Assembly: GCA_035048815.1 (NCBI GenBank)
Contig: JAUCBN010000011.1
Coordinates: 14,533,501-14,597,500, forward strand
DNA length: 64,000 nucleotides
Reading direction: 5' to 3'
Source: Abelmoschus esculentus
Lineage: Eukaryota; Streptophyta; Magnoliopsida; Malvales; Malvaceae
In this document: in pieces, positions 26,071 through 37,354 of the stretch
Layout of the letters: the number at the start of each line of letters is the position of its first letter
Position numbering within the stretch: the first letter of the stretch is position 1
The notes under the pieces: model-generated
The model's database searches: none
What the model was told of the DNA's origin: nothing
What the model saw: only the letters and a program-made list of their open reading frames with translations
Made by a program: the position numbers and the translations under genes

Positions 26071-26240
26071 AAGGTTTCAAAACCTTTCATAAAGGTTTCG
26101 GAACTTCCCTGAAGGTTTTGAAACTTTTCGCGTCCAGTAACTTTCCAGAATTAAGTTTGCTCGAAAGGTTTCGAAACCTTCCTAAAGGTTTCGAAACTGT
26201 TTAGAAAAGGTTTCGAAACCTTCACTAAGGTTTCGAAACT
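26071..26240. repeat. Cluster of AAGGTTTCGAAACCTT palindromes in LTR
   Basis: Seven copies of a 14-16-bp palindromic motif lie in 170 bp. Two are perfect AAGGTTTCGAAACCTT (26165-26180, 26207-26222), one is AAGGTTTCAAAACCTT (26071) and the others keep one full arm (26092, 26112, 26184, 26227). Variants fall mostly at the central TTCGAA, as expected for CpG decay. Confidence 0.8.
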
Positions 26241-26850
26241 TTGGGTCTGGAACCTAAAAGTTCTGTCACACTAAGTGAACATTATCGACTCAATACATAA
26301 CCATTAATCACTACCATCTATATGCATAAGTCCTAGGCATAATTAAAAACATATAACACATGATTATCAATATCAAGAATATCAAGCAAACTGTAGGCAT
26401 TCTACCTAGAACATGATTAAAGTCTTAACGATCATGCAAGTACATGCTTCAACAATCCAAACAATACCATAGTCCATCAATTAACAATCAAGCAACATAG
26501 GTCTTATTTCAACATAAACCAAAGTCTAAGTTCACACTCCTCACATATGTTGGGTTTACACATTGCCAAGCCCCCAACTTATTTGTCAAAACATACCGAA
26601 TTTGAAGTAACCTTTCCCCTTGGTTTCCTTGCTCTGAATATAGTCCCGAGTGCCTTTATCTTTCTGCAAGGATGAAAAGAGAGCCTAAACAAACATGCTT
26701 AGTATGTTCAACATTATCAATACATTTTATGAATGATGCACAATATTCTATTTTAATCTATGTATGCATATTGGCTTCTAGTGATCACTTATTGTGAACC
26801 TTAAGTTCACCGAATATACGGATCCATTGTTAGAGACCATTAGTCTCATC

Positions 26851-27036
26851 ATGACACCAACTCACCATTGACATGACACCAAGTCACCATTGACATGATA
26901 CGAAGTCACTATTGACATGACACGAAGTCACCATTATAGCACTACCACACACAATTGGACACATAGTCACCTTTGTTACGTGTAGGCGGCTCTACCACGT
27001 ACGATTAGACACAAATTCACCCTTGTTACGTGTAGG
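26851..27036. repeat. Two adjacent minisatellites in LTR (22 bp x4 and 50 bp x2)
   Basis: Units of 22 bp based on ATGACACCAAGTCACCATTG begin at 26851, 26873, 26895 and 26917. A 50-bp unit follows twice (ATTGGACACATAGTCACC at about 26954 and ATTAGACACAAATTCACC at about 27004), each ending in TTGTTACGTGTAGGC. Confidence 0.8.
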
Positions 27037-27165
27037 CAATATTCTTTATTCTCAATAATGTTTATAGTGCACTTAAGACAATCCTAATGACATGTTATTC
27101 ATATTCGAATCTAAAGTTAGTGTCACTAAGCCAATATCATATTCAAATGTACATGATAATTTGCT

Positions 27166-27385
27166 GCTCATAATTCATTCATAATATGTTAACAAATGAA
27201 CCAAATGTCATGTCCAACAGCGCCATCAATTTCAAGGAAAATAACCACATAATATTCCAATTCATTTTCAGTTCATAATGCATCCATAATATGCTCAACA
27301 AATGAACTGAAAGTCATGCCCAATGACACCTTTAATTTCAAGGTAAATAACCACATATATTCCAAATTCATTTTTCCATGTTTTC
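27166..27385. repeat. ~105-bp direct duplication in LTR
   Basis: Two diverged tandem copies: each has TTCATAATATG or CATAATATGCTC, then ACAAATGAAC, GTCATG, AATTTCAAGG and AAATAACCACATA in the same order, about 105-113 bp apart. Confidence 0.65.
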
Positions 27386-28930
27386 CATAACCATGTATGT
27401 CTTTTTAAACCATGCATTTTTAGCAAGTATTTCTCATGCATGCATCAATTCAACATCATGTTTATGCATTCCAAAAATCTCATTGCATTGCCAACATCAA
27501 TGCCTTTACCGAAGGTAGCCGAAGCTCATGTTAATATATCAAAAACATTTACTTTACTTACTCTTGAACTATGGAAAGTTTTTACACTCTTCCATAGTCC
27601 CCAAAACAGAACCGTACTAATATGATTCGCTTTAAGTCCAAAAAACACTCACCGACAAGCAAAACGAGCCTTCGCCGATGCTTCGATGGCAACGCCAATG
27701 CACCAGCCACTTATGCACCTTCTTGCACTACCTCTACATCATTAAAAACAGAGCATATTCACATCATAACATGCTCAAACCAATAGCCACATCAAACCTC
27801 TAGAAAACTACAGAAAACTTAGCCGAAAAGACCGAAAACTAAGCCGAAACGCATCCGAACAACATCAGCTCAAAACCTAATGAATCTAACATCTAATCCA
27901 CTTCAATTATGAACCAAAAACACATCTAAACCATCTTTATACCTCTAGCAACATTAGAACACCTAAAACAGCCCCTAAAACAACCGAAAATCACCTTAAA
28001 ACAACACTGATTGCATTATTCCAGGATTAAATTAATGTGCCATCAATTGAAGACTCAATTAATCAATTAATTGACTTAATAACACAGATAAATCCATCTA
28101 ATTACAGCATTGAATGAGATCTAAAAAGATTTCACAAAAACATTCATAAAATCATTAGATCTAGCATTGAAAACATAAAATCAAGTTTCATTTAAAGATT
28201 AGCAAGCTAATACTTGGGGATTTCAATAAAGAACCTTAGAAAAAGAGTTAAAATTTATAAAATTACCTTTGAGATTTATCCACCAAAAAGATGAGATTTC
28301 TCTTCTTAATTCCTTGCAAACTGTTGTTGATTTAGTAAAATTGATGATTAGGCTTTGTAAAGAATGAAAAGATTATTAAAATGAAGTAATTCTTGTTGAA
28401 AAAGGTGAAAAAACCAGCAACGAAATGTAGAATATAGATGAAGAAAAATGAAGAGAAAATAAAAGAAAAAGATGAGAGAAAATAAGTGGTTAAGTGAGAA
28501 AATGATTATCATCTTTTAATAAACTAATTAAAAATCATTTTGGTGAATAAATTATTATTTAAAAATTAAATATGGTTTATGGCCCTCTAAGGATTCTAAG
28601 TATAGCTTGCTTTCCAATTTAGTCATTAAAAATAACAATTTTCGAAAATTACAAATTAAATCCTCCATTGTTTTCCACAAATTACAATTTGGTCACCAAT
28701 ACATAATTAGGCACAATTAAAAATCAATTTAAAGTTCAAATTACATTCTTTTAATTTTGAAACATCTTTTTAATATTTTTAAATAATATTCCAAAATTAT
28801 TACTTTTCTAATTAAAATACTTTTATTTTATATTTTCCCAGAATAACGAACCGGAGAACCTGATTCGACCCGAATCGTATTCTCCTAACTAATACCCAAA
28901 TTACTAACCCCAAAATCGGGATGTTACAAC

Positions 28931-28941
28931 TCTCCCCCCTT
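28931..28941 (-). other. Polypurine tract of the - strand gypsy element
   Basis: TCTCCCCCCTT on the + strand is AAGGGGGGAGA on the minus strand, two bases before the LTR start TGTAACATCCC. Together they define the pol/LTR boundary of this element. Confidence 0.85.
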
Positions 28942-29946
28942 AAGAAAATTTTGTCCTCAAAATTCTCACCTGAAGCAAACAAGTGAGGAACTGCTCCTCC
29001 ATACTTTTTCCTTGTCTCCCAAGTTGCCTCTTCGACCCTTGGTGTTTCCAACGCACTTTAACCAAATTTATGGTCCTTCCTCGAAGAACTTTTGTATCCA
29101 CATCCAAAATCCTCACTGGTTCCTCCTCATAATTCATATCCGCTCTTAACTCAATCTCCTCAACTAGAACAACATGAGAAGGATCTGAACCATACTTACG
29201 AAGCATCGATACATTAAAAACATAATGCATCCAACTCAACTCCACCGACAACCCCAACCGATAAACAACAGGACCAATTCGCTCTAACACCTCATATGGT
29301 CCAATAAAACGAGGACTCAAGTTACCCTTATGTCCAAACCTTAATACCTTATTCCACGGAGAACCTTAAGAAACACTTTATCTCCAACAACATACTCCAT
29401 CTCTCTGCGCTTTAAATCGGCATAGGACTTCTGCTTATCCAAAGCTTCCTTAAGTTTAGCACAAATAAACTTAACTTTCTCATCCATACCTTTTAAAACT
29501 TGAGGTAAAGAAACATACTTTTGCCCAACTTTCTTCCAACACAAAGGTGTACGACACCTACGCCCGTATAAAGCCTCAAACGGTGTCATCTGTATACTCG
29601 CTTGGAGCTATTGTTATATGCAAACTCCACCAAAGACAACTGTTTCTCCCAAGAACCTTGAAACTCAATGATGCACACCTCAACATTTCCTCCAAAGTCT
29701 AAATAACACGTTCAGACTGGCCATCTGTCTGTGGATGATAAGCTATACTAAAGCTAAGCCTTGTACCCAAAGCAGCCTACAAACTCCTCTAGAACTTAGG
29801 TGTAAACCGCGGATCTCTATCCGATATGATCAAATTAGGCACACTATACAATTTAACCACCTCAAAAAACATACAACTCTACCGACTTATCCATAGAACA
29901 TATCGTATGCATGGCAGGAAAATGTACACACATTGAAAACCTATCA
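28942..29946 (-). pseudogene. pol: Ty3/gypsy pol remnant: integrase core to chromodomain-like end
   Basis: Minus-strand integrase starts just after the first catalytic Asp region (DRFSMCVHF). Then come the second Asp in IISDRDPRF and the third acidic residue in QTDGQSE, followed by FAYNNS, MTPFEALYGRRCRTPL, DKQKSYADLKRREMEY, the GPY/F module (FIGPYEVLERIGPVVYRL) and VKVRWKHQG plus EATWE of a chromodomain-like tail. It is broken by TAG codons whose + strand positions are 29789-29791 (Trp in FWRSL), 29777-29779 (Gln in LQAAL) and 29699-29701 (Gln in VIQTL). Small frameshifts lie near 29860, 29680, 29605, 29360 and 29040. It shares the architecture of the pol at 15399-17749 but is clearly a different element in sequence. 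Non-functional. Confidence 0.88.
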
Positions 29947-30244
29947 CGTTGTAATCGCAACAAAACGACAACCAGAAGTTATTAAATCAAATTCTATGAG
30001 TTCAATTTGTTAATTATGGGCTTTTGAACATAATTATATAGATTAATCTCAAATTTTCAGCTTTTTACTCGGTTAAAATTATTACTGATTCTCAATAAAG
30101 GTCATTTAGACATACACATTTTAATCGCAACAAAACGACAACCAAAAGTAATTAAATCAAATTTTATGAGTTCAAATTATTAATTACGGACTTCTGAACA
30201 TAATTATATAGATTAAACTCAAATTTTCAGTTTTTTACTTGGTT

Positions 30245-31800
30245 AACATTTGAACGTATTCGCTATAAAGCCCCTCTAGACCTGCACGTTTTAATCGCGA
30301 AAAAACGACAACCAAAAGTTATTAAATCAAAATTTATGAGTTCAAATTGTTCATTATGGGCTTTTGAACATAATTATACAGATTAATCTAAATTTTTCAG
30401 CTTTTTACCCGGTTAAAATTCTTACTGATTCTCAATAAAGGTTATTTAGACATACACATTTTAATCGCAACAAAACGACAACCAAAAGTTATTAAATCAA
30501 ATTTTATAAGTTCAAATTGTTAATTATGATTTCAAAGCCCCTTTAGATAAGCACGTTTTAAAACGTAACAAAACAACAAACAAATATTATTAAATCAATT
30601 TTTATTAGTTCAAATAGTTAATTATAGACTTTTGAACAAAATTATACATATTAGTCTCAAATTTTCATCTTTTTGCTCAGTTAAAATTCGAACGGATTAG
30701 CTATAGAGCCCCTTTAGATATGCACGTTTTAATCGTAACAAAACGACAACCAAATATTATTAAATCAATTTTTGTTAATTCAAATAGTTAATCATACACT
30801 TTTGAACAAAATTATGTAGATTAATTTAAATTTTTTAGCTTTTTACTCGGTTAAAATTCGAACAGATTCGCTATAAAGCCCTTTTAGACATGCATGTTTT
30901 AATCGCAAAAAAACGATAACAAAAAGTTATTAAATCAAATTTTATGAGTTCAAATTTTTAATTATGGGCTTTTAAACAAACTTATACAGATTAATCTCAA
31001 ATTTTCAGGTTTTTACTCGGTTAAAATTTGAACGGATTCGCTATAAAGCCCCTCTAGACCTGCACGTTTTAATCGCAAAAAACCGACAACCAAAAGTTAT
31101 TAAATCAAAATTTATGAGTTCAAATTGTTAATTATGGGCTTTTGAACATAATTATAGAGATTAATCTAAATTTTTCAGTTTTTTACTCGGTTAAAATTCT
31201 TACTGATTCTCAATAAAGGTCATTTAGACATGCACATTTTAATCGCAACAAAACGACAACCAAAAGTTATTAAATCAAATTTTATGAGTTCAAATTGTTA
31301 ATTATGAGTTCAAAGCCCCTTTAGACAAGCACGTTTTAAAACGTAACAAAACAACAAACAAATATTATTAAATCAATTTTTATTAGTTCAAATAGTTAAT
31401 TATAGACTTTTGAACAAAATTATACATATTAGTCTCAAATTTTCATCTTTTTGCTCGGTTAAAATTCGAACGGATTAGCTATAGAGCCCCTTTAGATATG
31501 CACGTTTTAATCGTAACAAAACGACAACCAAATATTATTAAATCAATTTTTGTTAATTCAAATAGTTAATCATAGACTTTTGAACAAAATTATATAGATT
31601 AATCTAAAATTTTTAGCTTTTTACTCGGTTAAAATTTGAACGGATTCGCTATAAAGCCCCTTTAGACAAGCATGTTTTAATCGCAAAAAAACGACAACAA
31701 AAAGTTATCAAATCAAATTTTATGTGTTTAAATTTTTAATTATGGGCTTTTAAACAAACTTATACAGATTAATCTCAAATTTTCAGGTTTTTACTCGGTT
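30245..31800 (+). repeat. 779-bp higher-order repeat, two copies
   Basis: Marker variants recur 778-779 bp apart: CCCCTCTAGACCTGC (30271, 31049) and AAGCACGTTTTAAAACG (near 30549 and 31328). Each unit contains the same shortened monomer, in which TAATTATGA runs directly into TTCAAAGCCCCTTTAGA, so the deletion predates the duplication. Confidence 0.8.
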
Positions 31801-34800
31801 AAAATTTGAACGGATTCGCTATAAAGATACTTTAGACATACACGTTATAATCGCAAAAAACGACAACCAAAAGTTATTAAATCAAATTTTATGAGTACAA
31901 ATAGTTTAATTATGGGATTTTGAACATTATTATACAGATTAATCTCAAATTTTCAGCTTTTTACTTGGTTAAAATTCGAACAGGTTCTCTATAAACACCA
32001 TTTAGACATGCACGTTTTAATCACAACAAAACGATAATCAATTGTAATTAAATCAAATTTTATGAGTTCAAATACTTGATTATGGGCTTCTGAACAAAAT
32101 TAAACAGATTAATCTCAAATTTTTAGCATTTTACTTGGTTAAAATTCGAACCAATTTTCAATAAAGGTCATTTAAACATGCACGTTTTAATCGTAACAAA
32201 ACGACAATCAAATATTATTAAATCAATTTTTACTAGTTTAAATAGTTAATTATAGGCTTTTGAACAAAATTATACATATTAATCTAAAATTTTATGTTTT
32301 TTACTCGGTTAAAATTCGAACTGATTCGCTATAAAGCCCCTTTAGACATGCACTTTTTAATCGCAACAAAACGACAACCAAAAGTTTTTAAATATAATTT
32401 CATGAGTTCAAAATTTTAATTATTGGCTTTTGAACAAAATTAGATAGATTAATCTCAAATTTTTAGCTTTTTCCTCGGTTAAAATTCGAACGGATTCGCT
32501 AGAAAGACCCTTTAGACATGCACTTTATAATCGCAAAAAAACAACAACCAAAAGTTATTAAATCAAATTTTATGAGTACAAATAGTTTAATTATGGGCTT
32601 TTGAACATAATTATACAGATTAACCTCAAATTTTCAGCTTTTTACTCGGTTAAAATTCGAACGGATTCTCAATAAAGGTCATTTAGACATGCACGTTTTA
32701 ATCGCAACAAAATGACAACCAAAAGTTATTAAATCAAATTTTATGTGTTCAAATTGTTAATTATGGGCTTTTGAACATAAGTATACAGATTAATCTAAAA
32801 TTTTCAACTTTTTACTCAGTTAAAATTCGAACGGATTCTAAATAAAGGTCATTTAGACATGCACGTTTTAAACGCAACAAAAGGGTAATCGAAAGATATT
32901 AAATCAAATTTTTTGAGTTCAAATAGTTAATTATGGGCTTTTGAACATAATTATACAGATTAATCTAAAATTTTCAGCTTTTTACTCGGTTAAAATTCGA
33001 ACTGATTCTCAATAAAGGTCATTTAGACATGCACGTTTTAATCGCAACAAAACGACAATCAAATATTATTAAATAAATTTTTATTAGTTCAAATAGTTAA
33101 TTATACGCTTTTGAACAAAATTATAAAAATTAATCTCAAATTTTAAGCGTTTTACTTGGTTAAAATTTGAACGGATTCCCTATAAATCCCCTTTAGACAT
33201 GCACGTTTTAATCGTAAAAAAATTACAACCAAATATTATTAAATCAATTTTTATTAGTTCAAATTGTTAATTATAGGCTTTTGAATAAAATTATACAGAT
33301 TAATCTAAAATTTTCAGCTTTTTACTCGGTTAATATTCAAACTGATTTGCTATAAAGCCCCTTTAGACATGCACTTTTTAATCGCAACAAAATCACAACC
33401 AAAAGTTATTAAATCAAAGTTTATGAGTTAAAACTGTTAATTATAGGCTTTTGAACAAAATTATATAGATTAATCTCAAATTTTCAGCTTTTTACTCGGT
33501 TAAAATTCGAACTAATTCTCAATAAACGTCATTTAGACATGCACGTTTTAATTGCAACAAAACGATAACCAAAAGTTATTAAATCAAATTTTATGAGTTC
33601 AAATTGTTAATTATGGGCTTTTGAACATAATTATATAGATTAATCTAAAACTTTCAGCTTTTTACTCGGTTAAAATTTGAACGAATTTTCAATATAGGTC
33701 ATTTAGACATGCAGGTTTTAATCTCAACAAAACGATAATCAAAAGTTATTAAACTGAAATTTTTGATTTCAAATTGTTAATTATTGGCTTTTGAACATAA
33801 TTATACAGATTAATCTCAAATTTTCAGCTTTTTACTCGGTTAAATTTGAATGGATTCGCTATAAAGCCCCTTTATACATTCGAGTTTTAATCGCAACAAA
33901 ATGACAACCAAAGGTTATTAAATCAAATTTTATGAGTTCAAATAGTTAATTATAGGGTTTTGAACATAATTATAAAGATTAATCTCAAATTTTCAGCATT
34001 TTACTAAGTTAAAATTTGAACGGATTAGCTATAAAGCCCTTTTATTCATGCACGTTTTAATCGCAACAAAACGACAACCAAAAGTTATGAAATCAAATTT
34101 TATGAGTTCAATAGATTAATCTCAAATTTTAAGCTTTTTACTTTGGTTAAAATTTCAACGGATTCGCTATATATCCCTTTTAGACAGGCATGTTTTAATC
34201 GTAACAAAACGACAACCAAATATTATTAAATCAATTTTTATTAGTTCAAATAGTTAATTATAGGCTTTTGAACAAAATTATATAGATTAATCTAAAATTT
34301 TCAGTTTTTTACTCGGTTAAAATTCGAACAGATTCGCGATAAAGCCCCTTTAGACATGCCCTTTTTAATCGCAATAAAACGACAACCAAAAGTTATTAAA
34401 TCAAATTTTATGAGTTCAATTTGTTAATTATGGGCTTTTGAACATAATTATACAAATTAATCTCAAATTTTCAGCTTTTTACTCGGTTAAAATTCGAACG
34501 AATTCTCAATAAATGTCATTTAGACATGAACATTTTAATCGCAACAAAACATCAATCGAAATTTATTAAATCAAATTTTTTGAGTTAAAATTGTTAATTA
34601 TGGGCTTTTGAACATAATTATACAGATTAATCTAAAATTTTCAGCTTTTTACTCGGTTAAAATTCGAACGTATTTGCTATAAAGCCCCTCTAGACATGCA
34701 CGTTTTAATCGTAAAAAAACGACAACCAAAAGTTATTAAATTAAATTTTATGAGTTCAAATTATTAATTATGGGCTTTTGAACAAAATTAGACAGATTAA

Positions 34801-35340
34801 TCTCAAATTTTTAGCTTTTTTCTCGGTTAAAATCCGAACGGAATCGCTATAAAGCCCCTTTAGATATGCACGTTTTAATCGCAACAAAACGACAACCAAA
34901 AGTTATTAAATCAAATTCTATGAGTTCAATTTGTTAATTATGGGCTTTTGAACATAATTATACAGATTAATCTCAAATTTTCAGCTTTTTACTCAGTTAA
35001 AATTCGAACGGATTCTCAATAAAGGTCATTCAGACATGCACGTTTAAATCGCAACAAAACAACAATCGAAATTTATTAAATAAAATTTTTTGAGTTAAAA
35101 TTGTTAATTATGGGCTTTTGAACATAATTATACAGATTAATCTAAAATTTTCAGCTTTTTACTCGGTTAAAATTCGAACGGAGTCGCTATAAAGCGCCTT
35201 TTGACATGCACGTTTTAATCGTATCAAAATGATAACCAAAAGTTATTAAATGAAATTTTAAGAGTTCAAATTTTTAATTATGGGCTTCTGAACAAAATTA
35301 GACAGATTAATCTCAAATTTTTAGCTTTTTACTAGGTTAA

Positions 35341-36366
35341 AATTCGAACGTATTCGCTATAAAGCCACTCTAGACATGCACGTTTGAATCGCAAAAAAAA
35401 ACGACAACCAAAAGTTATTAAATCAAATTTTATGAGTTCAAATTATTAATTATGGGCTTTTGAACATAATTATATAGATTAATCTAAAATTTTGAGCTTT
35501 TTACTCAGTTAAAATTATTATTGATTCTCAATAAAGCTCATTTAGACATACACGTTTTAAACGCAATAAAACGGCAATCGAAAGTTATTAAATCAAATTT
35601 TTTGAGTTCAAATTGTTAATTATGGGCTTTTGAACAAAATTAGACAGATTAATCTCAAATTTTTAGCTTTTTACTAGGTTAAAATTCGAACGTATTCGCT
35701 ATAAAGCCACTCTAGACATGCACGTTTGAATCGCAAAAAAAAACGACAACCAAAAGTTATTAAATCAAATTTTATGAGTTCAAATTATTAATTATGGGCT
35801 TTTGAACATAATTATATAGATTAATCTAAAATTTTGAGCTTTTTACTCGGTTAAAATTATTATTGATTCTCAATAAAGCTCATTTAGACATACACGTTTT
35901 AAACGCAATAAAACGGCAATCGAAAGTTATTAAATCAAATTTTTTGAGTTCAAATTGTTAATTATGGGCTTTTGAACAAAATTAGACAGATTAATCTCAA
36001 ATTTTTAGCTTTTTACTAGGTTAAAATTCGAACGTATTCGCTATAAAGCCACTCTAGACATGCACGTTTGAATCGCAAAAAAAAAACGACAACCAAAAGT
36101 TATTAAATCAAATTTTATGAGTTTAAATTATTAATTATGGGCTTTTGAACATAATTATATAGATTAATCTAAAATTTTGAGCTTTTTACTCGGTTAAAAT
36201 TATTATTGATTCTCAATAAAGCTCATTTAGACATACACGTTTTAAACACAATAAAACGGCAATCGAAAGTTATTAAATCAAATTTTTTGTGTTCAAATTG
36301 TTAATTATGGGCTTTTGAACAAAATTAGACAGATTAATCTCAAATTTTTAGCTTTTTACTCGGTTA
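35341..36366 (+). repeat. 342-bp dimer higher-order repeat, three copies
   Basis: Units start at 35341, 35683 and 36025. Each pairs a monomer with AAAGCCACTCTAGAC and CACGTTTGAATCGC with a monomer carrying AAATTATTATTGATTCTC and CGGCAATCGAAAG. Copies are almost identical; an A-run after GAATCGC grows to nine in the third. Confidence 0.88.
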
Positions 36367-37354
36367 AAATTCGAACGGATTCGCTATAAAGCCACTTTAG
36401 ACATGCACGTTTTAATCGCAACAAAACGACAACCAAAAGTTATTAAATCAAATTTTATGAGTTCAAATATTTAATTATGGGCTTTTGAACAAAATTAGAT
36501 AGGTTAATCCCAAACTTTTAGCTTTTTACTCGGTTAAAATTCGAACATATTCGCTATAAAGCCCCTCTAGACATGCACGTTTTAAACGCAAAAAAACAAC
36601 AACCAAAAGTTATTAAATCAAATTTTATGAGTTCAAATTGTTAATTATGGGCTTTTGAAACGACAACCAAATGTTATTAAATCAAAGTTTATGAGTTCAT
36701 ATAGTTAATTATGGGATTTTGAACATAATTATATAGATTAATCTCAAATTTTTAGCTTTTTACTCGGTTAAAATTCAAACTGATTCTCAATAAATGTCAT
36801 TCAGATATGCACGTTTTAATCGCAACAAAACGACAACCAAAGTTATTAAATCAAATTTTATGAGTTCAAATTGTTAATTATGGGCTTTTGAACATAATTA
36901 TATAGATTAATATAGATTTTCAACTTTTTACTCGGTTAAAATTCGAACGGATTCTCAATAAAGGTCATTTAGACATGCACGTTTTAATCGCAACAAAACG
37001 ATGACGAAAAGTTATTAAATCAAATTTTTTGAGTTCAAATTATTAATTATAAGCTTTCGAACATAATTATATAGATTAATCTCAAATCTTCAGCTTTTTA
37101 CTCGGTTAAAATTCGAATTGATTCTCAATAAAGGTCATTTAGACATGCACGTTTTAATTGCGACAAAACAGCAATCGAAAGTTATTAAATCAAATTTTTT
37201 GAGTTCAAATTGTTAATTATGGGCTTTTGAACGTAATTAAACATATTAATCTAAAATTTTTAGCTTTTTACTCGGTTAAAATTCGAACTGATTCTCAATA
37301 AAGGTCATTTAGACATGCACGTTTTAATCGCAACAAAACGACAACTAAAAGTTA

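Larger units (their letters stand above)
25503..28928 (-). mobile_element. 3' LTR of the - strand gypsy element (~3.43 kb)
   Basis: The + strand ends read TGTAACCCCC at 25503 and GGGATGTTACA at 28928, giving TG...CA termini and a TGTAAC/GTTACA inverted repeat. Read in its own direction it starts TGTAACATCCCGA, a very common plant Ty3/gypsy LTR start, right after the polypurine tract. It shows no obvious similarity by eye to the LTRs at 17762 or 57683, so it is a different family. Internal repeats are listed separately. Short ORFs inside it show no recognisable domain. Confidence 0.85.
25503..29946 (-). mobile_element. Truncated Ty3/gypsy retrotransposon, 3' part only, - strand
   Basis: Read on the minus strand: a decayed 3' end of pol (from 29946 down to 28942), a polypurine tract, then one long LTR to 25503. 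The 5' LTR, gag, protease, RT, RNase H and the integrase N-terminus are missing. The right junction lies within CACGTT (29945-29950), a sequence common to both partners. Flanking satellite is out of register: the left side stops at TTCTATG and the right side restarts about 55-60 bp earlier in the monomer. Confidence 0.9.

Noticed and set aside
27440..27625. 61-aa ORF inside the 3.4-kb LTR
   Set aside because: AT-rich random frame without domain, on the strand opposite to the element.
25503..28928. Host gene in the non-satellite stretch between 25.5 and 28.9 kb
   Set aside because: It is bounded by TG...CA ends and adjoins a polypurine tract and pol, contains LTR-type minisatellites, and has no long or domain-bearing frame.
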